Assembly (NCBI GenBank): GCA_045631645.1
Contig: JAZQVC010000046.1
Location: 1-47,356, forward strand
Direction of reading: 5' to 3'
DNA: 47,356 nt
Source: SIG459 sp045631645
GTDB lineage: Bacteria; Bacillota; Clostridia; Oscillospirales; Oscillospiraceae
The notes beneath the pieces are model-generated. The model did no database searches. It saw nothing but the letters and a program-made list of their open reading frames with translations, and was not told where the DNA came from. Below, piece after piece: positions 32,894-40,882 of the stretch. Numbering within the stretch: position 1 is the first letter of the stretch; the number at the start of each line of letters is the position of its first letter. The translations under genes were made by a program, and so were the position numbers.

Positions 32894-33798
32894 TCCGTTT
32901 TCTCCTTTTTCTTAATGGGCCAAGGCAGCTGAGCCAGCACAACCGCAGCAAACATCAGCAAGCAGCCTATGTATTCCCGTCCGCTGAGTCTGTCTCCCAA
33001 AATCACCGCTCCCGCAAGAACGGAGAAGACAGATTCCAAGCTCAGCAGAATGCTCACAACTGTGGGGTCGGCATCCTTTTGCGCCAGTATCTGCAGCGTA
33101 TATGCCACTCCGGAAGAAAAAACACCCACATAGAGAATTGGCAGTATGCAGTGCCAGATCCCTGCAAAATCCTGATTTTCAAAGACGAGGGACAGCACCG
33201 CGCTGACAACTCCGGCGGTGAGAAACTGAACACAGCTGAGGCGAACGCCGTCCACCTTTTGAACGAAATGGTCAATGCACATTATATGCAGTGCGAAGAT
33301 GAAGGCGCAGGCAAGCACCAGAAGGTCGCTTTTCTCAACGGAGAAGTTTTCCTTTATGCAAAGGAGATAAAGTCCCCCAACTGCCAGCACCGCTCCAAGC
33401 CACACAGGGAGGGAGGCTCTGCGGCGGAGAAAAATTCCCAAAACGGGAACGAGCACCACATAAAGAGCCGTTATAAAGCCGGCCTTGCCGGGGGCGGTGT
33501 CCGCAAGTCCTGCCTGCTGGAAGTTTGCCGCTGCCACCAGTACAACTCCGCAGCAAATACCGCCTATGATAAGATCCTTGCGGGAGCCGCCCTGAATGGG
33601 CGCGCCTTTCTTTTTTGCTCTTTTGCTAAATATGGCCGCCACCGCCCAAAGCACAAAAAAGGCTATAATGCTTCTTGCGGCATTAAAGGCAAAAGGCCCA
33701 ACATAGTCTGTGGAAACACTTTGCGCCACAAAGGCTGTGCCCCATATAAAGGCCGCCAGAGTCGGGAAAACAAGACCCTTGATTTTATTGTTTTTCAT
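32890..33798 (-). CDS. EamA/DMT-superfamily permease
   Basis: A 302-residue transporter with about ten hydrophobic segments in two EamA repeats (AFIWGTAFVAQSVSTDYVGPF and, in the second half, LVLACAFIFALHIMCIDHFV...VVSILLSLESVFSVLAGAVILG). Substrates of the family are diverse metabolites and amino acids and cannot be predicted. GGAG precedes ATG 33798; the 19-residue upstream extension lacks a ribosome site and would overlap the promoter. Confidence 0.88.
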   Translation of the reverse strand: MKNNKIKGLVFPTLAAFIWGTAFVAQSVSTDYVGPFAFNAARSIIAFFVLWAVAAIFSKRAKKKGAPIQGGSRKDLIIGGICCGVVLVAAANFQQAGLADTAPGKAGFITALYVVLVPVLGIFLRRRASLPVWLGAVLAVGGLYLLCIKENFSVEKSDLLVLACAFIFALHIMCIDHFVQKVDGVRLSCVQFLTAGVVSAVLSLVFENQDFAGIWHCILPILYVGVFSSGVAYTLQILAQKDADPTVVSILLSLESVFSVLAGAVILGDRLSGREYIGCLLMFAAVVLAQLPWPIKKKEKTE

Positions 33799-33826
33799 TG
33801 AAACACTCCGAAAATAATTTCCACAA

Positions 33827-33855
33827 ATTATATCACGGTGAAATAAAGTTTTCAA
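33827..33855 (-). promoter_or_regulatory. Promoter of the DMT permease operon
   Basis: Minus-strand TTGAAA (33850-33855), a 17-base spacer and TATAAT (33827-33832). A direct repeat, TCAAACC(C/T)TAT, occurs beside it at 33852 and 33873 in the divergent region toward the SDR gene. Confidence 0.65.
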
Positions 33856-33920
33856 ACCCTATATGAAATCTTCAAACCTTATGGTAAAATATCCTGACAC
33901 ATTTAATGAGGTGAATTATC

Positions 33921-34655
33921 ATGAAAAAAGTTGCACTTGTTACCGGCTCCTCCAGAGGCATAGGACGCGCCATCGCCATCCGTCTTGCCAAGGAAGGCTA
34001 TGCCGTATGCATAAATTATATTGAAAGAGAAGACAAGGCTCTGGAACTGAAGGCTATTCTTGAATCTCAGGGCTGCCGCGCCATGACTTACCGCGCCGAC
34101 GTTTCAAAGAGAGACGAGGTTGAGGCAATGGTGGCAGCAGTTAAGGCCGAGCTTGGCAGCATCAGCCTGCTTGTAAGCAACGCAGGTGTTGCGGGTCAGT
34201 GTCTTTTCCAGGATGTGAGCGATGAGATGTGGGATCGCTATTTCGGAGTTAATGTCCGCGGCGCTTTCAACTGCGCTCAGGCCGTTCTCCCCGATATGCT
34301 CCACGAAAAAAGCGGCTGCATAGTAACCATATCCTCCATGTGGGGTCTTCGCGGCGCATCCTGTGAGGTTGTTTACTCCGCCACCAAGGCCGCTCTCATC
34401 GGTCTCAGCAAATCTCTTGCCATGGAACTTGCCCCCTCGGGAATCCGGGTTAACTGCGTGGCTCCCGGCGTTGTGGATACGGACATGCTCTCCGCTCTGC
34501 CCGACGATGTTATGGACTCCCTTGCGGACATAACCCCCATGGGACGCATCGGCCGCCCTGAAGACATTGCCGGAGCCGTTGCCTTCTTCGCAAGCGAAGA
34601 GGCATCTTTTATCACCGGTCAGGTGCTCACCGCCGACGGCGGATTTATACTGTAA
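33921..34655 (+). CDS. Short-chain dehydrogenase/reductase, FabG-like
   Basis: A 244-residue classical SDR. The cofactor loop TGSSRGIG is at residues 8-15, NAG near 89, the catalytic Ser in ITISSMWG-like IVTISSMWG (about 139) and YSATK (Tyr about 152, Lys 156). The C-terminal FITGQVLTADGGF is typical of 3-oxoacyl-ACP reductases (FabG) but also of 3-hydroxyacyl-CoA and other reductases. It lies 34 bases upstream of the CoA transferase gene, so a role on CoA esters is plausible. I would not assign fabG without the rest of the fab cluster. Confidence 0.88.
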   Translation: MKKVALVTGSSRGIGRAIAIRLAKEGYAVCINYIEREDKALELKAILESQGCRAMTYRADVSKRDEVEAMVAAVKAELGSISLLVSNAGVAGQCLFQDVSDEMWDRYFGVNVRGAFNCAQAVLPDMLHEKSGCIVTISSMWGLRGASCEVVYSATKAALIGLSKSLAMELAPSGIRVNCVAPGVVDTDMLSALPDDVMDSLADITPMGRIGRPEDIAGAVAFFASEEASFITGQVLTADGGFIL

Positions 34656-34689
34656 ATAAAAATTTAACCAAAATAGACGGAGGATTATT

Positions 34690-36315
34690 ATGGCAAAGTT
34701 TATAAGCGCAAAAGAAGCCGCCGCTCTCGTTCGCGACGGTGCGTCCATAGGCGTTGCAGGCATGGGTCTTTCCGGCTTCCCCGAGGAAGTTGTCTGCGCC
34801 ATCAGAGACCGCTTCAAGGAAACCGGTCATCCCAAAAATCTTGAACTTCACCACGCCAGCGCAATGGGCGACTGGGGCGTTGGAAACAGCTTCGACGGTT
34901 GGGACAAAAATCCCCGCGAAGTTCCTCTTGGCCCCGAAGCAGGCGTGCGCGGCATTTCCCGTCTGGGCGAAGCAGGCCCCGGACTTGTCACCAAATGGAC
35001 AGGCGCTCATGTTGGCAGCGCATTCGCTCTTCGCGATCTGGCAGTTTCCAACCAGCTTGAAAGCTGGTGCCTCCCTCAGGGTGTTGCCGCATGCCTCTGG
35101 CGCGAGATAGCCGCAGGCCGTCCCGGTCTTCTCACCAAGGTTGGTCTCGGCACTTTCGTTGACCCCAGACTTGAAGGCGGACGCATGAACGAATGCACCA
35201 AGGAGCCCGTTGCCGAGCTTGTTAATTTCTGCGGCGAGGAATATCTTTTCTACAAGTCCTTCCCCCTTGATGTTGCTCTGCTCCGCGGCACAATCGCCGA
35301 CGAAAACGGCAATATCTCCTTCATGAACGAAGGCATCTTCAACGAGGGTCTCTCCGTTGCCAGCGCTGCACACAACAGCGGCGGTATCGTCATCGTTCAG
35401 GTTGAATACATCACCAAAAACGATACCATTCCTCCCAAGGATGTTAAAATCCCCGGAATTCTGGTTGACTATGTTGTTGAAGCCACCGATCCCATGGCCT
35501 GCTGGCAGACCGAGGGTCGCTATTTCGAGCCCGCTTTCTCCGGTCAGGTTCGCAGACCCCTCAAGTCCATCCCCGCCCTGCCCCTCAGCGAGCGCAAGGT
35601 TATTGCACGCCGCTGCGCAGCGGAGGTTAAGTCCGGCTATGTTCTCAACTTGGGCGTTGGTATGAGCGCCGACATCGGAAACATTCTTGCGGAAGAGGGC
35701 TGCATCGACAAGGTTACCATGTGCTGCGAGTCCGGCATGGTTGGCGGCGTTCCCTGCGCTTTGCCCAACTTCGGCAGCAGCTATAACCCCGAAGCGGTTT
35801 TGGAGCATAACAGCATTTTTGACATCATCTCCGGCGGCGGTCTTGATATGACCTGCCTTGGCATGGGCGAATGCGACGAAGAAGGCAACGTAAACGTCAG
35901 TAAGTTCGGCCCACGTCTCACCGGTCCCGGCGGCTTTATCGACATCACCAACGCCACTCCCAAAGTTGTTTTCTGCGGCACTTTCATGGGCAAAGCAAAG
36001 CTTTCTGTTGGTGACGGCAAGCTGACCATAGTTCAGGAAGGCAAGGTTAAGAAAATAGTAAAGGCCGTTGAGCAGATCACCTTTGCCGGCAAGTATATCA
36101 AGCCCGGTCAGGACGTTCTCTATGTCACCGAGCGCTGCGTCATGCGCCTTATTGACGGCAAGATGACCGTCACCGAAATTGCTCCCGGAATTGACCTTGA
36201 AAAAGATGTTCTTGCAAACGTTGATTTCCCCCTGGCAGTTTCCCCCGAGCTCAAGCTTATGGACGAAGGCATGTTCCGCGAAAATTGGGGCGGCCTCGAC
36301 AAGGTTTTCGCATAA
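34690..36315 (+). CDS. Class I CoA transferase, fused two-domain (propionate/acyl-CoA:acetate type)
   Basis: A 541-residue fused family I CoA transferase (YdiF/Pct-like, both alpha and beta halves in one chain). The catalytic glutamate is expected in the second half at CCESGMVGGVP (about residue 347), and the first half has GVAGMGLSGFPEEVV and TKVGLGTFVDPR typical of the family. It transfers CoA between short-chain acids such as acetate, propionate, butyrate, lactate or branched acids; specificity is not readable. GGAGG precedes ATG 34690, and it shares direction with the SDR gene. Confidence 0.9.
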   Translation: MAKFISAKEAAALVRDGASIGVAGMGLSGFPEEVVCAIRDRFKETGHPKNLELHHASAMGDWGVGNSFDGWDKNPREVPLGPEAGVRGISRLGEAGPGLVTKWTGAHVGSAFALRDLAVSNQLESWCLPQGVAACLWREIAAGRPGLLTKVGLGTFVDPRLEGGRMNECTKEPVAELVNFCGEEYLFYKSFPLDVALLRGTIADENGNISFMNEGIFNEGLSVASAAHNSGGIVIVQVEYITKNDTIPPKDVKIPGILVDYVVEATDPMACWQTEGRYFEPAFSGQVRRPLKSIPALPLSERKVIARRCAAEVKSGYVLNLGVGMSADIGNILAEEGCIDKVTMCCESGMVGGVPCALPNFGSSYNPEAVLEHNSIFDIISGGGLDMTCLGMGECDEEGNVNVSKFGPRLTGPGGFIDITNATPKVVFCGTFMGKAKLSVGDGKLTIVQEGKVKKIVKAVEQITFAGKYIKPGQDVLYVTERCVMRLIDGKMTVTEIAPGIDLEKDVLANVDFPLAVSPELKLMDEGMFRENWGGLDKVFA

Positions 36316-36325
36316 GGCATATATA

Positions 36326-36366
36326 AAAAGAAGCTCCGTTTTTTGAAAATGGGGCTTCTTTTTTCA
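36326..36366 (+). terminator. Terminator after the CoA transferase gene
   Basis: AAAAGAAGC...TCC pairs with GGGGCTTCTTTT around a long loop and runs into TTTTTT. Confidence 0.75.
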
Positions 36367-36386
36367 TCGTCAGCCAATAAAAACTA

Positions 36387-36415
36387 TTGAAAATTTCAGA
36401 TTTCTTTGAGATAAT
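36387..36415 (+). promoter_or_regulatory. Promoter of the OFA permease gene
   Basis: TTGAAA (36387-36392), a 17-base spacer and GATAAT (36410-36415). Confidence 0.65.
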
Positions 36416-36449
36416 GCCCTTCGTATATTAAAGAATAGAGGTTTAAGAT

Positions 36450-37670
36450 ATGACTAAAAAACAATCCCCCATTGTCCCCGTTGTGGCTCTGCTGATAGCA
36501 CAGCTTTGCGTGGGCATTCTCTATGTATGGAGCGTGCTTAAGCCTGCTGCCATCTCCCTCTACGGTTGGGAAGACGGCGCGGTTAACCTTGTTGCCAGCT
36601 TCATGCTTTTCGCTTTCTGCGTCGGTAACCTTTTCGGCGGCGCTCTTAACGACAAAATCGGTCCCAAAAAGGTTTGCATGCTGGGCATGATCCTCTTCGG
36701 CGGCGGCATCCTTGCCAGTTCCTTCATCCCCGTTGGCGCAGGCATCATCGGCTTCTACATCTGCTACTGCATCGTAGCAGGCATCGGCTGCGGCTTCACC
36801 TACGGCGCAGTTATCTCCGGCATCCAGAAGTGGTTCCCCCATCGCCGCGGCTTCGCCTCCGGCCTTGGCACTTCCACCTTCGGTCTTGCTACCGTTGTTT
36901 TCAGCCCCATCATCGGCAGAATGCTTAACGCAATGACCATGAACACCGCTCTTCGCATTCTCTCCATCGTATTCCTCGTTGTCGGCCTTGCAGCCAGCCT
37001 TTTCGTCAAGCTGCCCTCCGCCGAGTATCTGGCAACTCTGCCCGTTCCCGCTCCCAAGAAAACTTCCATCGCCACCAAGGATATGGCTCTCGGTCAGGCA
37101 ATCAAGACCCTGCCCTTCTGGTGCCTCTTCCTGGGCATCTTCTTCTATAACGGCACCTGGAATCTGGTTACCCCCCTCATCAAGGGTCTGGGCGTAAGCC
37201 GCGGCCTTGGCGAAGCTCTTGCAATCACCTGCGTTTCCCTCACCGGTCTTTTCAACGCAGCAGGCCGCCTCATCATGGCTTCTCTCTCCGATAAGCTTGG
37301 TCGAATCAACACCATGCATATCCTCTCCGTGCTCACCGCCATCTGCGCTCTTCTCCTCATCTTCGTCGGCGGCTACGCTTACTTCGCAGTTATCCTCATC
37401 ACCGCCTTCGCTTACGGCGGCCCCGCAGCTGTCAACCCCGCAACCAGCACCGACTTCTTCGGACCCAAGAACTCCGGCGCCAACTACGGCGTTATCATGC
37501 TGGCTCTCGGCCTCAGCTCCATCTTCTTCAACGCTATCTCCAACGCTATGTATGCCGCCACCGGCGCTTACACCCTCACCTTTATAATGGCAGCTCTCTC
37601 CGCCGTTATCACCATCGTTATCTTCATCGTCATCAACGGCTGCATCAAAAAGCAGAAGGCTGCCGAGTGA
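36450..37670 (+). CDS. OFA-family MFS permease (oxalate/formate antiporter-like)
   Basis: A 406-residue MFS protein with 12 hydrophobic segments. The N-terminal LCVGILYVWSVLKPAA, the NDKIGPKKVCMLG loop between TM2 and TM3, and GIGCGFTYGAVISGIQKWFPHRRGFASGL are characteristic of the OFA (OxlT-like) family, which exchanges small mono- and dicarboxylates. GAGG-containing leader precedes ATG 36450. The codons are unusually rich in C-ending forms (ATC, TTC, GCT/GCC), suggesting high expression. It may move the acids made by the surrounding CoA-transferase pathway. A 3'-end relic of a second such gene lies at 40735-40827. Confidence 0.9.
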   Translation: MTKKQSPIVPVVALLIAQLCVGILYVWSVLKPAAISLYGWEDGAVNLVASFMLFAFCVGNLFGGALNDKIGPKKVCMLGMILFGGGILASSFIPVGAGIIGFYICYCIVAGIGCGFTYGAVISGIQKWFPHRRGFASGLGTSTFGLATVVFSPIIGRMLNAMTMNTALRILSIVFLVVGLAASLFVKLPSAEYLATLPVPAPKKTSIATKDMALGQAIKTLPFWCLFLGIFFYNGTWNLVTPLIKGLGVSRGLGEALAITCVSLTGLFNAAGRLIMASLSDKLGRINTMHILSVLTAICALLLIFVGGYAYFAVILITAFAYGGPAAVNPATSTDFFGPKNSGANYGVIMLALGLSSIFFNAISNAMYAATGAYTLTFIMAALSAVITIVIFIVINGCIKKQKAAE

Positions 37671-37688
37671 TTTTATAAAGAATATTAA

Positions 37689-37735
37689 AACAGGAAGCAC
37701 GGCTGTGTTGTAAAAACACAGCCGTGCTTCCTGTT
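37689..37735 (+). terminator. Very long terminator hairpin after the OFA gene
   Basis: AACAGGAAGCACGGCTGTGTT pairs perfectly with the copy at 37715-37735 (21 bp arms, 5-base loop). The T run is short (TTT). Confidence 0.8.
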
Positions 37736-37783
37736 TGCGTTATGCCCAAAGCTAACTTAATTTCACTTATTCCTTTACATAGC

Positions 37784-38206
37784 TTAATCAGGAAACTTAA
37801 CACGTATAACTTGAACAAACAAAGCTATTATCAATGAAATAATATAAATGGCCAGTATACAAAGCATAATCAATCCTTGTACATTTTGGGACAATGAACT
37901 TGGAGATAAAAATTCTTCTAAATACACCCATGTCCCGAGACGCACATTTACATGAAAACAGATTATAAGGGCAGCAACACTGACTGCGCCACGAACTAAG
38001 CCGGTTTTTATTGAATCGCATTTGCTTAATATAAGAAATAAGGTTGTTAACACCGTGATTAATATTGCAATTAAAAACAATGCGGCAGATATGGCAAATG
38101 AATTTGGCCTGAAATACGCCAGAGCATAGCTTGCGGCAATGCTTGTGAAATAAGCAAATATACCCGAAACGAGACCTTTTAGAATATTCACGAGCCTACA
38201 ATTCAT
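37784..38206 (-). CDS. Hypothetical small membrane protein
   Basis: A 140-residue protein with about four hydrophobic segments (for example SYALAYFRPNSFAISAALFLIAILITVL and MLCILAIYIISLIIALFVQVI) and few charged residues. I recognise no family. The gene is markedly more AT-rich than the backbone and opens the AT-rich island. Confidence 0.6.
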   Translation of the reverse strand: MNCRLVNILKGLVSGIFAYFTSIAASYALAYFRPNSFAISAALFLIAILITVLTTLFLILSKCDSIKTGLVRGAVSVAALIICFHVNVRLGTWVYLEEFLSPSSLSQNVQGLIMLCILAIYIISLIIALFVQVIRVKFPD

Positions 38207-38230
38207 CCTTTATCCTCCAGATAAATCACG

Positions 38231-38581
38231 CTAACATATAATTGCCACGGTTTTAATTGTAATTCCAATCAGCCAGATAAATAAAATTATTAATATTATC
38301 CGAGAGGGAATTAAAATCCCTTTCATTTTGGCGCGGGCAGCCTCGAGCGACACATATCCGATCAGCGGCAAAAAATAAATTAGAACCACAATTATTGTAA
38401 TAATATCATAGACAGTGCTACCCGGAGCTAAATTGGGGTTATTAAAAATTTGTGGGAAATATGTAGCAACCGCGCCGTAAACGCAATACGAAACTATCCA
38501 TAGAACAAACATTCGTTTTACTCTTTTTCGTTGCTCAACAGGAAATGTTTTCATATTAGCATTAAGGCGAAACAGCTTCAT
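38231..38581 (-). CDS. Hypothetical small membrane protein
   Basis: A 116-residue protein with three hydrophobic segments (RMFVLWIVSYCVYGAVATYF, YDIITIIVVLIYFLPLIGYV and IILIILFIWLIGITIKTVAI) separated by basic loops. AAGGAG precedes ATG 38581; the longer frame lacks a ribosome site. It lies 24 bases before the 140-residue membrane protein gene and probably shares its transcript. No family recognised. The next 213 bases hold no supported gene. Confidence 0.6.
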   Translation of the reverse strand: MKLFRLNANMKTFPVEQRKRVKRMFVLWIVSYCVYGAVATYFPQIFNNPNLAPGSTVYDIITIIVVLIYFLPLIGYVSLEAARAKMKGILIPSRIILIILFIWLIGITIKTVAIIC

Positions 38582-38795
38582 GTCTGGCTCCTTTTGCATT
38601 TTAGATATCCATGGTTATTTCTGTATCTCATTTGCTCACACAGACAATAGGGCTACCGATTGTATATTGGTTCTATCAACCCAAGAAGCTTATCATTTTG
38701 CCAACAATCCCATACATGAGCAAATATATAAGTTATTCTGTTGCCGCCTTGAATACAGGCATTTTTCCTGCTTGTACAATTCTTTATGTACTCAG

Positions 38796-39200
38796 TCAAA
38801 AATCAAAACCATATTTTTCTAATATTTTGTGGAGCCGTAGCCATCCTAAATAAGATATTCTGAAATAGGCATCTGCATCTCTGTCATAAACGGTACAACA
38901 GTCATCAAAAGCAGGGCAAAAGCCCTGAGAATAGTCATCCCCAAACCAGATAGACCCAAAGTCTGAGAAGAAGCAAGCAGGAATCTCAAAAACCATATAA
39001 GCTCTGCCTCTGAAAATTCTGGCAATGGTGCGGCTTTCCGCTTCTGTCAAAACAGCTTCGATGTCCTTATTGCCGTAGCAATATATGACTTTAGCGGAAG
39101 CGTCCATAGGTATTTCAACCCTTCGGGGAATGAATATCACGCCCAAAACGATAGCCGCAACGACGACAAGCAAGATTATTATCCTAATCGGTTTTTTCAT
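38796..39200 (-). CDS. Hypothetical membrane-anchored protein
   Basis: A 134-residue protein starting MKKPIRIIILLVVVAAIVLGV, an N-terminal anchor, followed by about 110 residues expected outside the cytoplasm. Cysteines cluster in YCYG and CFSDFGSIWFGDD...CPAFDDCCTVYDRD. GGGAG precedes ATG 39200. It lies 29 bases after the 259-residue gene upstream, consistent with one operon. No family recognised. Confidence 0.6.
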   Translation of the reverse strand: MKKPIRIIILLVVVAAIVLGVIFIPRRVEIPMDASAKVIYCYGNKDIEAVLTEAESRTIARIFRGRAYMVFEIPACFFSDFGSIWFGDDYSQGFCPAFDDCCTVYDRDADAYFRISYLGWLRLHKILEKYGFDF

Positions 39201-39229
39201 AATTTCTCCCTTATTATGTGCTGCGTTCA

Positions 39230-40009
39230 TTAATCCTCGGAAAGATAATAAATATCTCCCTTCATGAATGCACGGCACACATCGCGGTCAATATGCTCAG
39301 CCCAGAGATACGTCGGCGCATCGTCCATTTCCGCCTCATTCGGAGGACTTGAGAGGGAAGGAAAGTTTCCGACATATTTAAGCTTCGCATTAAAGCTCTC
39401 GAATTCAGCTTCGTTTTTGCATGTATACACCTTTCGATAAGCTATTTTACCGCATTTTGAATATGTTCTGAATAATTCAAAGAAACCACAATTTCTTAAA
39501 TCATCTTTTGTGCTCGGCGCTTCCTTCCCAAGATTGAGGAGAAGATAGAGGCGCGGCCATTTCCCCAACGATGAAATCTTGTAGTAATCAATGACATATA
39601 AAAGCAGACTGCAATCATCAATGTGTGCCTCCTCGGCATAAGGTCCGCTGAGGTCATAGAGAAACACATCTCCGGGCTTCCAGTTTATATATTCATTTTT
39701 TGGTTTTTTCTTTTTTGCGCCGGCATTATTAAGGAAATCCAGTTCTCCCTCATCAAAAGGAGGCGCATCCTCTCCCAACATGCTCAGCGCAGAGATGGCA
39801 TTTTGCCTGTATTCCTCGGTGAGTTCTCCAAGCTCATCCTGCCCCGAAGCGATGCCAAGCCAAAAATATGCGCTGTCATCCACATCTTCCAGTTCATCGC
39901 GATATTCCTTCATCAAGGCCTTTACCGCCTTCTTTCGCTGAAGTTCATCCCGCAGGGCAATATATTCTTCCCGCACTTCATATACAAAAGGCAAATCCAA
40001 AAGTTTCAT
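39230..40009 (-). CDS. Hypothetical cytoplasmic protein of the AT-rich island
   Basis: A 259-residue soluble protein I cannot assign. The N-terminal part is helical and acidic (YREEYIALRDELQRKKAVKALMK-like), a lysine-rich linker (AGAKKKKPKNEY) follows near residue 105, and then WKPGDVFLYDLSGPYAEE begins a second domain that faintly resembles small immunity-type domains. GGGGGG six bases upstream favours ATG 40009. Its role is unknown; nothing toxin-like is next to it. Confidence 0.6.
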   Translation of the reverse strand: MKLLDLPFVYEVREEYIALRDELQRKKAVKALMKEYRDELEDVDDSAYFWLGIASGQDELGELTEEYRQNAISALSMLGEDAPPFDEGELDFLNNAGAKKKKPKNEYINWKPGDVFLYDLSGPYAEEAHIDDCSLLLYVIDYYKISSLGKWPRLYLLLNLGKEAPSTKDDLRNCGFFELFRTYSKCGKIAYRKVYTCKNEAEFESFNAKLKYVGNFPSLSSPPNEAEMDDAPTYLWAEHIDRDVCRAFMKGDIYYLSED

Positions 40010-40038
40010 GCTCATCCCCCCACTCAGATCTTGGCAAA

Positions 40039-40626
40039 TCAAGAAGTAAAGCTAAGCTGTTTTCCGTTTACGCTGATCCAATAATTTTCATCAAACTGCG
40101 CTATGTTGGCAAAACAAGAATTGAAAGGCTCTGATTCAAAGAGAAGAAACAAAGAATTGCAGTTATCATATATCTCAATTCCCTCTTCGCCCATATTCAC
40201 TGCGCGTATATAATAGTCGCCGCTTTTCTTATTGTGATAAAGATTTACGATGCAATCCTCTTCTATTATTTGACCTTCTGATTTCGTGTCTATACCTCTT
40301 CCCAATTTCCATTCATTATCGCTCTTTGGAACAACCAAAAAGACATATTTGCCCTTAGCCTCTTCTCCTATCACCAAAGACGACTTGCTTCCATCCACAA
40401 CGAAAGCCACATTTTCTGAATTAGTATAATTAAAAGCTTCTTCAGGCGACGAAAAAGACAAAAAGCTGTTTTCAAGGGGAAGCATATAAGACGCCGCGCA
40501 AAATATTGCCGCAATTATAAGGGAGATTATTATATTCTTGTTTCGCGCAAGTTTTGTTTTTCTGAGCAGAAGGAAAAGCACACCGAAAACGGCACATCCG
40601 AGAATTATTCTTACCGCTCCATACAT
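40039..40626 (-). CDS. Hypothetical protein with two membrane segments
   Basis: A 195-residue protein. Two N-terminal hydrophobic segments (IILGCAVFGVLFLLLRKTK and NIIISLIIAAIFCAASYML) precede about 145 residues that are likely extracellular, with FAFVVDGSKSSLVIGEEAKGKYVFLV-like strands. I recognise no family. It begins 29 bases upstream of the 259-residue gene and is AT-rich like its neighbours. Confidence 0.6.
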   Translation of the reverse strand: MYGAVRIILGCAVFGVLFLLLRKTKLARNKNIIISLIIAAIFCAASYMLPLENSFLSFSSPEEAFNYTNSENVAFVVDGSKSSLVIGEEAKGKYVFLVVPKSDNEWKLGRGIDTKSEGQIIEEDCIVNLYHNKKSGDYYIRAVNMGEEGIEIYDNCNSLFLLFESEPFNSCFANIAQFDENYWISVNGKQLSFTS

Positions 40627-40739
40627 ATTTTCTCAGCCCCCTTTGATGCTTCGCCTATATATGTTCTTAAAACAAATGCCTCTATTACGAGCATATTGTA
40701 CCTCTCGCATATTTCCTCAGTCAAGAGATTGGGGAGCAT
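40611..40739 (-). CDS. Possible 42-residue small protein at the island edge
   Basis: A short frame MLPNLLTEEICERYNMLVIE and on to ICMER, preceded by AGAGAGGA. It overlaps the next gene start by 16 bases and lies opposite the beginning of the OFA relic. It may be a truncated 3' part of a larger gene cut by the rearrangement, or not translated. Confidence 0.3.
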   Translation of the reverse strand: MLPNLLTEEICERYNMLVIEAFVLRTYIGEASKGAEKICMER

Positions 40740-40827
40740 AAATATATCCTCTCTCTTCGCCCTTATCATCTTCATTTTCTTCATTATAATCAGCGTTTGT
40801 ATCAAAAAGCGCAACGCTGCAGAATAA
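40735..40827 (+). pseudogene. Relic of the C-terminus of a second OFA-family permease
   Basis: The plus-strand frame reads SLFALIIFIFFIIISVCIKK then RNAAE and a stop. It aligns without gaps to the OFA permease end at 37578-37670 (IVIFIVINGCIKKQKAAE and stop), and the following TTTTATAAA is also shared. By eye about three quarters of 60 bases match. Nothing upstream restores the rest of the gene. Confidence 0.75.
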
Positions 40828-40843
40828 TTTTATAAACAGCAGT

Positions 40844-40882
40844 AAAAAGCAGTGCTTTCCTTGAGAAAGCACTGCTTTTTTT
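40844..40882. terminator. Terminator at the right end of the AT-rich island
   Basis: AAAAAGCAGTGCTTTC pairs with GAAAGCACTGCTTTTT around five bases, with A and T runs. It can serve the MFS gene on the minus strand. Confidence 0.85.

Noticed and set aside
33852..33885. Direct repeat TCAAACC(C/T)TAT as a regulator site for the SDR gene
   Set aside because: Only two short copies and no adjacent regulator. It may simply be shared AT-rich promoter sequence.
38611..38853. A plus-strand 80-codon frame with hydrophobic stretches in the AT-rich island
   Set aside because: No ribosome site, overlaps the 3' end of a better minus-strand gene, and no recognisable family.
37671..40830. An integrated element with an integrase or att pair
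   Set aside because: No recombinase gene was found in the island, and the duplicated gene ends are too diverged to be fresh attachment sites. I kept it as a relic and rearrangement only.
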